A DNA stretch of 64,000 bases from JAFLBI01 sp964616465. Its GTDB lineage: Bacteria > Bacteroidota > Bacteroidia > Chitinophagales > Chitinophagaceae. The notes below the pieces were generated by a model, which searched no databases, had not been told where the DNA came from, and worked only from the letters and a program-made list of their open reading frames with translations. This document shows positions 8,474-18,479 of this stretch, piece by piece (the stretch's first letter is position 1; each line of letters starts with the position of its first letter). A program made the position numbers and the translations under genes. The stretch covers positions 1 to 64,000 of the forward strand of contig CAZTTO010000002.1 in assembly GCA_964616465.1 (NCBI GenBank), read 5' to 3'.

Positions 8474-9180
8474 TGATGCATGAAATTATTCCACTCTTGT
8501 AAATCAATAGAAGTGAACCGAACACGATCGCCAACAGAAAATCTTGTTGGTGATTCAATATCATCTGTTAACATAGATAAAGGTGTTCTTCCAATAATGC
8601 GCCAACCTCCTGGACTAGCAACTGGATAAATTGCTGTGGAAGAACCTGCAATTGCAACACTACCTGCTGGCACTTCTCTACGCGGCTTTGACAATCGTGG
8701 TACATGCATTGGTGCAGGTAAACCATCCATGTATGCAAAGCCTGGTAAAAATCCCATCATACTAACCTCATACTCAACTGAACAATGCAGTTGAATAACA
8801 TAGTCAATCTCTACTTTGCTAATACGAGCAACCTCTTCAATATCTTGTGCTAAAGAAACATCATAACAAACAGGAATAAGATGCGTCTTAGAAGCTTGTT
8901 GCTTATAAACAATATCTGCCTTAAAAAGTAGCTCCTCCCAATACTTTTGAATATTCGTATGCCTAAATACAGAGTGAAATACCAAAAGATTCATTTGCAC
9001 TCCCAATCGGTGTCGCGACGGAATACAATCTCTTACCCAAGGAAATGATTGTTCTTGAATCCAATGAAAGTAAGACTGTATAGAACTCTTTACAACTGCA
9101 GCATTTGTAGAACGCCATTCCATTAACAGAAATTCTTCTGCTACTAAATAAAATGTATCGGGCGGAACTACTAAACTCAT
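8470..9180 (-). CDS. pxpB: 5-oxoprolinase subunit B (KipI family)
   Basis: This 236-residue protein has the KipI/PxpB core in its C-terminal half: GFLPGFAYMDGLP, VPAGSVAIAG and ASPGGWRIIGRTP. It is a subunit of 5-oxoprolinase; the B. subtilis homologue KipI inhibits the sporulation kinase KinA. The first 60 residues are less typical of the family. The start lies only 5 nt after the stop of the CHAT-protease gene, so it is probably transcribed from upstream of that gene. Confidence 0.92.
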   Translation of the reverse strand: MSLVVPPDTFYLVAEEFLLMEWRSTNAAVVKSSIQSYFHWIQEQSFPWVRDCIPSRHRLGVQMNLLVFHSVFRHTNIQKYWEELLFKADIVYKQQASKTHLIPVCYDVSLAQDIEEVARISKVEIDYVIQLHCSVEYEVSMMGFLPGFAYMDGLPAPMHVPRLSKPRREVPAGSVAIAGSSTAIYPVASPGGWRIIGRTPLSMLTDDIESPTRFSVGDRVRFTSIDLQEWNNFMHQ

Positions 9181-9185
9181 TTAAG

Positions 9186-12100
9186 TTATTCAATAATTAC
9201 GAATGCAGCCCATGCATATGGCGGCCACTCATTTCGCCATTTTTTTTGTGCTTGATATAGTGCCTCACGCGGAGTTTGTCCCTGCAATAAATAAATATAA
9301 AATGTTTGCATAAGCAGAGCAGTTTCCTGGTCAGGTACTTGCCATAAACTTAATAATAAATATTGAACCCCAGCAAGCTTACATGCTCTTTGTAATCCAA
9401 ATACTCCCTCACTATCCAACACATCCCCTAATGCTGTCTCACACGCACTCATCACCATCATACGTGTATTGGATAAATTTAGCTGCGATAACTCATATGC
9501 TGTTAGAATACCATCATTTCCACCAGCAGGTTGTTTACCTGTCCATGTCTTATTCCCATCAGCAAATACCAACCCACTTCTTAGTAACGGATCAGACGCT
9601 ACAGAAAATTGTGAACTACTAATCGTTAAATTTCGTTTCTGCACCGATGGGTCTGGGAGAAAAAAACCATGTGTTGCCACATGAATAATATCTGGAGACT
9701 TCCCATCTAATTGTTGTAAAGCCAGTTCCGTTGCTGCACGATCTAAATATGTTTTCACCTGAATTTTCTGTCCTTCAAGTACAGGCTTAAGTTGATTGAT
9801 TTCTAAAGCGGTTCCTGGCAAAGCAGACCAACCATCTTTTGCATTTGTAGGAATTGGACCAAAATCGGGATTGCCAACCAATACTGCTGACTTCCAAATT
9901 TGCTTCGAAGACGAACTTTGAACCAACTGCCTCGTGCTAGTATATGAGTACAGTTGATAGGAGTCTATCAGTAATTGATTCTTCGCTGTTGGTAAAGCTT
10001 GAAACGCTACCTGATGTAATAATCCATCTGGTGCATAATGAACTTTTTGAATATCTTTAAGAAAAGGAAGCAAAGGCTTCCAAATAAATGCATACAAACT
10101 ATCACCCAAGAAAACATCGGGTGCTTTTTTTGTAATTGAACTTCTATACAACCTAGACACAGAAGACTCTTTTGTTGCACCTGATTTCTGCTGCAACCAT
10201 TGTTGTAATTTTTTCTCAGTACCTAAATAAACAAACTGTACTGCAGCCTTATCCCCAACTAAAATTAAAGCACCATATTTCGTTGGATAATCACTACTAG
10301 TTACATCATTAAACTTCACATACTCAATAGCAGCCTCACCAGGTTGTAATTTCACTTGCAGATCCTTTAACCAGTCAATTTCATTGGCAGTAGAAATGCC
10401 CACTAATTCAGATAGCTTTAAATTTCTTTCTAGTTGACTCACAATCAACTCTAAACTATCAACTGATAGTGTTCTCTCTGAAATAGGTAATAAGCGTTGC
10501 TTTGCTAAAACTTGTTGACCATATTGCCATTCATCGAGCTGAGATTGCAATTGTGCATTCGCACTTTTTCTCAAACGCTGTATAGACTGAATACCATCTT
10601 GTAAAACAAATCCTTTTATTTGTAACTGCTCTTTTAACATGAATGTTGCTAGCGTATCTGCCAACTTAGTTCCTGCTACCTGTAAATAAATACTAGGCAA
10701 AATATTAAACTGAAATTGTGCGTTCTTCCACCACGACAGCTTTTCCTGCTCGGATAACACATAAAAGTTTTTCTTAAAAAATTGTAGATTAATATCATTA
10801 GCAATAATTGCCGCCTTACTAGCTTTTGACCAGTTATTTTGCTCAATATAGTAGAAAGCCATATTGCCATAAAAAACTGACCGCATTTCATGATAGGGAT
10901 CTATACTCTTATTTATAATAACTTCTAATTGTGCAAACTCTTTCTCCGCAACAAAAGGTTGTTTTTGCTGAATAGCCTGAATGTAATTGGAAGCCGATTT
11001 GATGTATAAAATATTCTCTTTCCCTAACCCTTGTTCTATGACAATCATAGCCTTCTTTGCAAAATAAGCAGCACTGTCATTTTTGAATAAGGACATATAA
11101 AGCGTACTAAGATTATTATAAAAAGTAGCTTTAACCTGAGGACTAGTGAGCGGGTCTTTTTCAAGTGATGATAACAATGTTGAAAATATTTGAAGGGCAC
11201 TGTTATAATCTTCCATTTTCACTCCTAGCAATCCAATATTATTTAATAAAAGAATATAATTTGGATGTTGCACCATTTGAAAATCTTGGTACATGCGTAA
11301 CGCTTTCAAATAAACATCATCGGCCTCTTTATACCTCGCTTGTTGGAGGTAAATTCCTCCTAGATTGAGCAATGAAATAGCTACTTGTGGATGTTGTTTT
11401 CCAAAAACAGTAGTTCTAATTTCTAAGGACTCACGCAAGACTTTCTCAGCACCAGCATAATCAGCAGTTTCTTGCAACACAATACCAATATTACTTAAGA
11501 CACTGGCCTGATGTTGACTGGCATTACCAAACAACTGATTCATTAACTTAAGCGATTCTTGCAAATGTGCTAAACCAACTTTTGAGAACCCTTTTCTATG
11601 TTCTAACAATCCCTCAACCTCTTTCAGTTTTGCAGCATAAAATCCCTTAGTTTGATTATTACCTGTTAAAAACTTTCTACAAGCATCAACATTATTCGTA
11701 CAAGAGCCATATTGCTGCATTTGTAAATCAATATTCGCCAGAGAAAGTAGTAATTCACCCTGCTCCATCATATTTGCCTTACGAGCTATTTGAAGCGCTT
11801 GCTGAATTTCTAATTTAGCTTCTCCCATTCTGCCTGCATCAATATGGGTATAACCCATTGACTTTAAAATGCTGACCAACAAATTTTGGTTATCAGAAGC
11901 TAAACGTTTGGCAAGTATAAAAGACTGGTTGTAATATTTATCTGCTAACTGAAAGTTAGCCTTATCGGCATGCAAATTTCCTAGCATCAAATAGGTCTGA
12001 ATCCATTCAGCCTCGTCCAAATCTTTAATTTGCTTTTTTATCTGAACAGCCTGTTCCAACCAAGTTGTTGCTTCTTGTAATTGCCCCGATTCCCTTAATG

Positions 12101-12824
12101 CATTTCCATAAAACTCCATTGACTTAGCATATTGCAGAGAGCTTTGTCCAAATAAATGCTTTGCTAAGCCTATATTCATTTGCAATTGTTGTAAGGCTTT
12201 CTGAATTTGAAGTTGCAGATACAAAGTTTCAGCATATAAATTCGAATAGCGATAATATGTTTCAGATTGCTTGGTTTGCTTTTTTTCAATCTGAGGAAGA
12301 GCGACCTCTAACACATTAATTAAAGAAGGCAGTTGTTGTGTTACGTCTAAATAATTGGCATAAGAATCTAACACTCCAATGAAATCCTCATAACCTTCAC
12401 TGGCATTATTTAGGTACCATTTCCAAGCCAAATCATAAAATAAATTTGCGCTATCAATTTCTTCACGCTGATCATGAATTAACGCAAACTTGAAATGGAT
12501 AAAAGCCACTTCAACTGTAGGCTGATTGCCCAAAACCTTTTTATAAACACGTTCAGCCTCTCTAAAAAAAGGTTTACACGAATCAAACGATTGTAATTGG
12601 AAATAAGTTTCTCCTACATTGTCATAAGAAATCGCCAAATCAATATGCTGCTCCCCTCTTTCTTTTTTGGCGGCTTGCAATGCTTGTAGTGCAACTGGCA
12701 ATGCTTCTCGAAGTTTACCAGCTTGAAATAAGTCAAAAAAACGTTGATTCAAAGTGGCAAAATTTTGCGCTTGCACACATAGAAATGATAGACTAAGTGT
12801 GAGAAAAAGAAAAACCCTTTTCAT
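9186..12824 (-). CDS. Exported TPR-CHAT domain protein (caspase-like peptidase)
   Basis: This 1212-residue protein starts with a signal peptide (cleavage likely after VQAQ, near residue 19). Many tetratricopeptide repeats follow over roughly residues 25-650, then a helical linker, then a C-terminal CHAT domain. The CHAT catalytic pair is visible: His1052 in HVATHGFF and Cys1128 in SACETALG. CHAT domains are caspase/separase-clan cysteine peptidases, and TPRs usually sense or bind protein partners. An exported form would act in the periplasm or at the surface. It precedes pxpB by 5 nt, so it may head the 5-oxoprolinase operon. Its own target is unknown. Confidence 0.88.
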   Translation of the reverse strand: MKRVFLFLTLSLSFLCVQAQNFATLNQRFFDLFQAGKLREALPVALQALQAAKKERGEQHIDLAISYDNVGETYFQLQSFDSCKPFFREAERVYKKVLGNQPTVEVAFIHFKFALIHDQREEIDSANLFYDLAWKWYLNNASEGYEDFIGVLDSYANYLDVTQQLPSLINVLEVALPQIEKKQTKQSETYYRYSNLYAETLYLQLQIQKALQQLQMNIGLAKHLFGQSSLQYAKSMEFYGNALRESGQLQEATTWLEQAVQIKKQIKDLDEAEWIQTYLMLGNLHADKANFQLADKYYNQSFILAKRLASDNQNLLVSILKSMGYTHIDAGRMGEAKLEIQQALQIARKANMMEQGELLLSLANIDLQMQQYGSCTNNVDACRKFLTGNNQTKGFYAAKLKEVEGLLEHRKGFSKVGLAHLQESLKLMNQLFGNASQHQASVLSNIGIVLQETADYAGAEKVLRESLEIRTTVFGKQHPQVAISLLNLGGIYLQQARYKEADDVYLKALRMYQDFQMVQHPNYILLLNNIGLLGVKMEDYNSALQIFSTLLSSLEKDPLTSPQVKATFYNNLSTLYMSLFKNDSAAYFAKKAMIVIEQGLGKENILYIKSASNYIQAIQQKQPFVAEKEFAQLEVIINKSIDPYHEMRSVFYGNMAFYYIEQNNWSKASKAAIIANDINLQFFKKNFYVLSEQEKLSWWKNAQFQFNILPSIYLQVAGTKLADTLATFMLKEQLQIKGFVLQDGIQSIQRLRKSANAQLQSQLDEWQYGQQVLAKQRLLPISERTLSVDSLELIVSQLERNLKLSELVGISTANEIDWLKDLQVKLQPGEAAIEYVKFNDVTSSDYPTKYGALILVGDKAAVQFVYLGTEKKLQQWLQQKSGATKESSVSRLYRSSITKKAPDVFLGDSLYAFIWKPLLPFLKDIQKVHYAPDGLLHQVAFQALPTAKNQLLIDSYQLYSYTSTRQLVQSSSSKQIWKSAVLVGNPDFGPIPTNAKDGWSALPGTALEINQLKPVLEGQKIQVKTYLDRAATELALQQLDGKSPDIIHVATHGFFLPDPSVQKRNLTISSSQFSVASDPLLRSGLVFADGNKTWTGKQPAGGNDGILTAYELSQLNLSNTRMMVMSACETALGDVLDSEGVFGLQRACKLAGVQYLLLSLWQVPDQETALLMQTFYIYLLQGQTPREALYQAQKKWRNEWPPYAWAAFVIIE

Positions 12825-12894
12825 ACGGCTGTTTTAAGATCATTAAATGTACAACAGATGTATGAAAAAGGTCTAGAACAGATTAAGGTAGCTG

Positions 12895-13551
12895 TTATGC
12901 TCTATAAGGAAATTTCCTGCTGGCGTTGCGCATCATTTGTCTAATTAGGTCATCGGCTGAAGTAAAAGTACCGCCCGATAATGAATGGGTATATCCCCAA
13001 ATTCTTGTCCCCGACCTGCCATCAATAACACCAATTTCAGCCGATTTTGTTTGGGCTGGTGGACGTGGTAAGAATAAACCTGTATTGATGTTTACCACAT
13101 CAATGACTGCTGCAAACTCCCTACTAATTGGTTGATCTAAATTAGCCTTTCCCCGTACTAAAGCATCAACGCCCAAGGCTGTACATAAATCACGCGCCGA
13201 CATTTGTTCTGGCGACTTTCCTTGACTTGCTAGTTCTCTTAGAATCCTATTCGTCTCATCAACATCCTGGAACTGTGTTTTTATATGACTCTTTTTGCCG
13301 CCTCTTCTAAGAACCCAATTATAAAAACTCGACTGAATTTGACGGCCTGTTTGTAATTCCATTTCTTTCACCTTTTCACGTCCAAGTTGTTGCATAACAC
13401 GAGGTCGAAGCTCCAAATCAACCTCAAAAGGTAATACAGCAATTTGCTGATGGGTAATAGCCTGACGATCAAAATTACTAGCTTGGTACGTTCTTGATCC
13501 ACAGCCTGCCAACAGGAGGCCAGTTAAACTAATCAGTAAAATTCTCTTCAT
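12895..13551 (-). CDS. Conserved lipoprotein of unknown function
   Basis: Read from the internal ATG at 13551 the protein has 218 residues and a clean lipoprotein signal (MKRILLISLTGLLLAGC). The frame stays open upstream to 13644, but that extension would bury the signal peptide. The mature part has an IAVLPFEVDLELRP stretch, seen in envelope lipoproteins of the CsgG/DUF799-like type, and ends near SRKFPYRA. No enzymatic motif is seen. It lies 70 nt upstream of the CHAT gene on the same strand and diverges from the tricorn-like protease. Confidence 0.8.
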   Translation of the reverse strand: MKRILLISLTGLLLAGCGSRTYQASNFDRQAITHQQIAVLPFEVDLELRPRVMQQLGREKVKEMELQTGRQIQSSFYNWVLRRGGKKSHIKTQFQDVDETNRILRELASQGKSPEQMSARDLCTALGVDALVRGKANLDQPISREFAAVIDVVNINTGLFLPRPPAQTKSAEIGVIDGRSGTRIWGYTHSLSGGTFTSADDLIRQMMRNASRKFPYRA

Positions 13552-13700
13552 CTTAATGTAAACTTTTTGACATCCAAATTCCAGAAATCGTGCCACAATT
13601 TTAAGAAGCCCCAAAAACCACATATTTATGTGTCCGTTTATCAATTTCAGAACTCGTCTATCCTATAAGTTGTTATCTTGGTAACTTATTAAAGTAAGTC

Positions 13701-16700
13701 ATGAAAAAGTTTCGCCAACTCTCTATTTGGATGACAGGTCTATTAATAGCAGGCTCTATCCAAGCACAAGAGACCCCAAAATGGATGCGCTACAGCGCCA
13801 TTTCCCCCGATGGAAAAACAATTGTATTTACCTACAAAGGTGACATTTACAAAGTAGCCAGTTCTGGTGGAACAGCTACACCATTAACCATGCATGAGGC
13901 ACACGACTTTATGCCAGTTTGGAGTAAGGATGGAAAGAGTATTGCATTTGCCAGCGATCGTTATGGCAACTTCGACATTTTTACAATTGGTATTCAAGGT
14001 GGTGAAGCAAAACGAGTAACCTATCATTCGGCAAATGAGTATCCTTATGAATTCAGCACCGACGGAAAAAATATACTTTTTGGCTCTGCAAGAATGGATA
14101 TGGCTTCTAACAGACAATACCCTACAGGCAGCATGCCAGAACTCTATAGCGTACCCGTTGGCGGGGGAAGACCTGTTCAAGTATTGACAACTCCTGCTGA
14201 AGATGTTAAGCTGAATAAAGACGGATCAAAAATGCTGTACCACGATAAAAAAGGGGGTGAAAATGTTTGGAGAAAGCACCACACTTCAGCTATTACTAGA
14301 GACGTTTGGATCTATGATACGAAAGCTGATCAGCATACTAAAATCACTTCCTTTGCTGGTGAAGATCGCAATCCAATTTTTACCGATAATGACCAAGCTT
14401 TTTTCTACTTAAGTGAAGAAAGTGGGAGCTACAACATACACAAAATGAAATTAGCTGGTGGTAAAAGTGAGCAGTTGACTCAATTTAAAAAACATCCAGT
14501 TCGCTTTTTGAGCAGCGCTAACGATGGTACACTTTGCTTTGGATATGATGGTGAAATTTATACAATGAGTGCTGGTGGTAAACCTCAAAAGGTGAATGTT
14601 CAAATCCTGTCAGATGCTAGAACGAATAGTGAAAGATTGATTCGCGTTACAAGTGGAGGTGGAATCTCCGTTTCACCCAACGGTAAGGAAGTAGCGTTTA
14701 TCTTTCGTGGTGAGGTTTTTGTAACCAGCGTAGAAGGTGGTATTACAAAGCGAATTACCAATACACCGGGACAAGAGGTGGGTGTTCAGTTTTCTCCCGA
14801 TGGAAAGTCATTGATTTATGCTGCTGAAAGAAACAACAAATGGAGCATTCATGAAACGAAAATGGTGAGAAGCGATGAAATGTATTTTTATGCATCTACA
14901 CTCTTAAAAGAGTCTGATGTTCTTAACAACAACAACGATAATACTCAACCAAATTATTCCCCCGACGGAAAAGAACTCGCTTTCATAGAGAACAGAGACA
15001 ACCTCCGCATTTATAATCTTGCTACCAAACAGTCGAGAACAATCTTAAATAAAGATCAACTCTTTGGATGGACTGAGAATGATCAATACTTTACTTGGAG
15101 TCCTGACGGCAAATGGTTATTATTTGATTATGCTTTACCCGGAAGCGCAGTAGGTGAGGTAGGTTTAGTAAGTGCTGATGGAAAGACTATAGTAAACTTA
15201 ACAGAAAGTGGCTTTAATGATTTTCGTCCGAAGTGGATTATGAATGGCAAGGCTATGTTATGGATGAGTAATAGAGATGGCCTAAGAGCTGCTTCTATGA
15301 GTGGTGGCGGACAGTCGGATGCCTATGCTATGTTCTTTACACAACAAGGATTTGATCAATTTCGCTTGAGTAAGGAAGAATATACTTTAATGAAAGAAAT
15401 GGATGAAAACAAAGCGAAAGCTGATACGAGCAAGAAAAAGGAAGCAAAAAAAGATAGCGTATACTTTGATTGGGATGGCTTAGCTCAGCGAAAAGTAAAG
15501 CTAACCATTCACAGTTCTAGCATGGGCGACGCCCTGGTTAGTAAAGACGGAGAAACTTTATATTATTTAGCTCGTTTTGAAAGAGGCATGAATCTTTGGA
15601 CAACCAACCTCAGAACTAGAGAAACTAAAATGTTGGTGCCGTTGAATGCTGGGTTTGCATCTATGACATGGGATAAAGACCAGAAGTACATTTTCATTAG
15701 TAGTGATGGTGGTGTTACTCGTCTTGATCCAAATTCAACCAAACAAGACCGTGTTTCTATAAACGGAGAAATGATGATCAATTCGGATATTGAAAAGCAG
15801 GCTATGCTTGATCATGTTTGGAGAAGAACTAAAAAAACTTTCTATACTAAAACAATGCACGGAGTTGATTGGGATAGTTACAAACCAGATTACGACAAAT
15901 ACATTTCATCTATCGGAAACAACTACGAATTCAGTGAAATGCTGAGCGAATTATTAGGCGAATTGAATGTAAGTCATAGTGGAAGTAGCTATGCTGTATT
16001 TAATCCTAATGGCGATGCAACTGCCTCATTGGGAATTTTCATAGATGCATCACATACTGGCAATGGCGTAAAAATTGAAGAAGTAATTGTTGGCGGTCCA
16101 CTCGATAAAGCTGGTATGAATGTAAAGAAGGGTACTATTATTGAAAGCATTGATGGCGAAACAATTCTTCCGAATAGAGACCTTGCTCACTATCTAAATC
16201 GCAAAAGCGGTAAACCGGTTTTACTGGTGCTTCTAGAAGGTAATACAAGAAGAGAACTAACTGTAAAGCCTGTTTCGCAAGGTGAAGAGAATGGGTTGTT
16301 ATACAGAAGATGGGTGAAGAGAAATGCTGATGAAGTTGACAAACTCAGCAATGGGCAACTTGGGTATGTACATATTCCCGGTATGAATGACGGTGCCTTT
16401 AGAACCACCTATGAAGAAATCATGGGTAAGTTCTTCCATAAAAAAGGAATTGTGGTTGATACGCGTAATAACGGTGGTGGCGATTTAGTAGCTGACTTAG
16501 CAACATTCTTGAGCGGTAAGCAATTCATGAATTACACCAACGATGTAAGAAGTAATGGATTTGAACCAAACTTCCGTTGGACGAAACCAGTTGTTTCAAT
16601 TGCAAATGAAGGCAATTACAGCGATGGCCATTGTTATGCCTACATGATTAAAGATCAAAAGATTGGAAAACTTGTAGGTGCACCAGTTCCTGGAACCTGT

Positions 16701-16907
16701 ACATTCGCTGCCTGGGCCTCTTTAATGGATACTGGTATCCGCTGGGGTGCACCAACAGTAGGCGTTCAAGGTAACAATGGTAAATACTTAGAAAACTGGC
16801 AAACTGAACCCGATGTGCTGGTTCTTAATAGCCCAGAGCAAGTTAAAAAAGGAGTTGACCAACAATTAGAAGCGGCAGTCAAAACAATCCTACAAGAAAT
16901 CAAATAA
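13701..16907 (+). CDS. Tricorn-like S41 family peptidase
   Basis: This 1068-residue protein has a signal peptide (to SIQAQ, near residue 22) and an N-terminal six/seven-bladed propeller with several PD40 blades (SPDGK motifs). A second propeller-like region, a helical domain and a PDZ domain (about 775-860) follow. The C-terminal S41 peptidase domain holds the RNNGGGDL strand and a candidate nucleophile Ser974 in NYSDGH. This is the domain order of the archaeal/bacterial tricorn protease. Export makes degradation of periplasmic peptides likely. Transcription ends at the terminator just downstream. Confidence 0.92.
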   Translation: MKKFRQLSIWMTGLLIAGSIQAQETPKWMRYSAISPDGKTIVFTYKGDIYKVASSGGTATPLTMHEAHDFMPVWSKDGKSIAFASDRYGNFDIFTIGIQGGEAKRVTYHSANEYPYEFSTDGKNILFGSARMDMASNRQYPTGSMPELYSVPVGGGRPVQVLTTPAEDVKLNKDGSKMLYHDKKGGENVWRKHHTSAITRDVWIYDTKADQHTKITSFAGEDRNPIFTDNDQAFFYLSEESGSYNIHKMKLAGGKSEQLTQFKKHPVRFLSSANDGTLCFGYDGEIYTMSAGGKPQKVNVQILSDARTNSERLIRVTSGGGISVSPNGKEVAFIFRGEVFVTSVEGGITKRITNTPGQEVGVQFSPDGKSLIYAAERNNKWSIHETKMVRSDEMYFYASTLLKESDVLNNNNDNTQPNYSPDGKELAFIENRDNLRIYNLATKQSRTILNKDQLFGWTENDQYFTWSPDGKWLLFDYALPGSAVGEVGLVSADGKTIVNLTESGFNDFRPKWIMNGKAMLWMSNRDGLRAASMSGGGQSDAYAMFFTQQGFDQFRLSKEEYTLMKEMDENKAKADTSKKKEAKKDSVYFDWDGLAQRKVKLTIHSSSMGDALVSKDGETLYYLARFERGMNLWTTNLRTRETKMLVPLNAGFASMTWDKDQKYIFISSDGGVTRLDPNSTKQDRVSINGEMMINSDIEKQAMLDHVWRRTKKTFYTKTMHGVDWDSYKPDYDKYISSIGNNYEFSEMLSELLGELNVSHSGSSYAVFNPNGDATASLGIFIDASHTGNGVKIEEVIVGGPLDKAGMNVKKGTIIESIDGETILPNRDLAHYLNRKSGKPVLLVLLEGNTRRELTVKPVSQGEENGLLYRRWVKRNADEVDKLSNGQLGYVHIPGMNDGAFRTTYEEIMGKFFHKKGIVVDTRNNGGGDLVADLATFLSGKQFMNYTNDVRSNGFEPNFRWTKPVVSIANEGNYSDGHCYAYMIKDQKIGKLVGAPVPGTCTFAAWASLMDTGIRWGAPTVGVQGNNGKYLENWQTEPDVLVLNSPEQVKKGVDQQLEAAVKTILQEIK

Positions 16908-16910
16908 TCA

Positions 16911-16941
16911 CAAAAACCGGTGTTCATCACCGGTTTTTTTA
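16911..16941 (+). terminator. Intrinsic terminator after the tricorn-like gene
   Basis: ACCGGTG (16916-16922) pairs with CACCGGT (16928-16934) around TTCAT, with A-rich sequence before and seven T's after. It begins a few bases after the stop codon. The flanking A and T runs mean it could also act on the opposite strand, but no minus-strand gene ends here. Confidence 0.9.
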
Positions 16942-17082
16942 TGTCTATTTCAACCAATAAAGAAATTTATTGTTGTGCAGGCATGAGAAAACAGGATTGG
17001 CTTATTGCTAGAATAATTGCGCTCCTTTGTTTTATGATTACTTAGGATTGGGAAAATTCATTTTTTCGGTTACATTTAAGAC

Positions 17083-17574
17083 ATGAAACAATTGTTGCTA
17101 ATCCGTCATGCTAAAAGCAGTTGGACTGATATAGGACAGGAAGATTTCGAACGACCTTTGAATGAAAGAGGTGTTAGAGATGCTCCTTTGATGGCCAAGA
17201 AGTTAATTGAAAAAAATTATAAGCCAGACGCACTTATTTCCAGTACTGCAGTGAGAGCTTTAGAAACAGCAACATTTTTTGCTGAGGTAATGGGTTTCAA
17301 AAAAAAAGATATTATTCAAGTGCCAGAGCTTTATCACGCACCCCCTAAGGTTTTCAAAGAAGTTATACAAGCTCTTCCAGATGGGCTATCAACTGTAGCC
17401 ATATTTGCTCACAATCCTGGTATTACCGAAATGGCTAATGAACTTACGAACATTCAAATAGACAATTTCCCAACCTGTGGTATATTTGGAGTTGAAGCAG
17501 ATGTAAAAAGTTGGAAGAATTTTTTAGACTCAGAAAAAAGCTTCTTATTCTTTTACTACCCTAAAGCGCTTTAG
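17083..17574 (+). CDS. SixA-type histidine phosphatase
   Basis: This 163-residue protein begins with the histidine-phosphatase RH motif (LLIRHAKSS, His9 as phospho-acceptor). It carries the STAVRALETA segment and the second catalytic His in FAHNPGITEM. Length and motifs match the SixA subfamily, which removes phosphate from phosphohistidine proteins. The local substrate is unknown. A TACATTTA element 15-20 nt before the start may be a weak -7 box. It converges on the EamA gene with a 4-bp overlap. Confidence 0.9.
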   Translation: MKQLLLIRHAKSSWTDIGQEDFERPLNERGVRDAPLMAKKLIEKNYKPDALISSTAVRALETATFFAEVMGFKKKDIIQVPELYHAPPKVFKEVIQALPDGLSTVAIFAHNPGITEMANELTNIQIDNFPTCGIFGVEADVKSWKNFLDSEKSFLFFYYPKAL

Positions 17575-18479
17575 CTGGTTGATTTGGTTCTTGTTACTCC
17601 ATATACACCAGTAAATATTAAAATTGCTGCAAGCAACTTCACCCATGTAAAACTTTCTCCTAACCAAATTATTGCAATAATTGCTGCAAAAACAGGCTGT
17701 GTATAAATGTAAGATCCTGTTACAGAAGCTCCAATTTTTCCAATAGCATACACATTTAACAAATACGCAAAAAAGGTTCCACCAACTAGTACAAAAATTA
17801 GTGCGGCCCATTGGAATAAAGTAAAAGAGTTCCATAAAGCATCTTGAAACTGATTCCATCCAACTGGTAATATCATAAACATACCAATTGTAAATGTCCA
17901 TCGCACCACATGAATTGCAGAGTAACGTGTCATAAGTGGCTTAACCATGATTAAATAAACTGAATAAACAATTGCATTCATTACTATTAATAAATCACCT
18001 AAAAGCATTTGCTCTGCTTCTGTTTCTGCACCCTTAGAAAGTATTAAAACACTTGCTCCACTAATTCCTAGTAATAACCCAGCAATTTTTTGCCAACTCA
18101 GAGGCTCCTTCATTAGCCATGCAGCTAAAAAAGTGATAAGAATTGGAGTAATTAAAATAAGCAATGAACTATGAATAGTTGTGGTAAGTGAAAGTCCTTT
18201 AATAAATAATAATTGATTCAATCCAATACCAGTTACTGCGCATAGAATAAAGAGGCCAATATCCTTTTTCTCAATTCCGGGTCTCCCTGGTTTCATTAAG
18301 TACAACAACCAAAATAACCCTGTAGCAGCAAGTACTCTGGCCACATTTAATCCAAATGAACCTATGAGTGAAGGTGTTACCATTTTAACCGCTGCAAAGT
18401 TGATACCAAAACAAAGGTTGGCACCTAAAGCGGCGAAATGTGCTTTTTTAATAGGTTGCATGGGGCGCAAAGGTAACAT
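17571..18479 (-). CDS. EamA/DMT-family transporter
   Basis: This 302-residue inner-membrane protein has ten hydrophobic segments arranged as two EamA repeats (about 10-145 and 160-295). This is the drug/metabolite transporter fold. Substrates of this family range from amino acids to drugs and cannot be read from sequence. Its start abuts the stop of the upstream glycosyltransferase gene on the same strand, so the two are likely co-transcribed. Confidence 0.92.
   Translation of the reverse strand: MLPLRPMQPIKKAHFAALGANLCFGINFAAVKMVTPSLIGSFGLNVARVLAATGLFWLLYLMKPGRPGIEKKDIGLFILCAVTGIGLNQLLFIKGLSLTTTIHSSLLILITPILITFLAAWLMKEPLSWQKIAGLLLGISGASVLILSKGAETEAEQMLLGDLLIVMNAIVYSVYLIMVKPLMTRYSAIHVVRWTFTIGMFMILPVGWNQFQDALWNSFTLFQWAALIFVLVGGTFFAYLLNVYAIGKIGASVTGSYIYTQPVFAAIIAIIWLGESFTWVKLLAAILIFTGVYGVTRTKSTS

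Noticed and set aside
9186..12824. CHAT gene as part of an antiviral defence island
   Set aside because: It is exported, has a signal peptide and sits beside metabolic genes; no gasdermin, Cas or effector genes are nearby.
13552..13644. N-terminal extension of the lipoprotein gene
   Set aside because: Starting upstream would place the lipoprotein signal inside the protein; the ATG at 13551 gives a normal signal.
16988..17050. 20-codon frame starting MRKQDW between the tricorn and SixA genes
   Set aside because: Too short, no partner gene, no ribosome binding site or promoter support.
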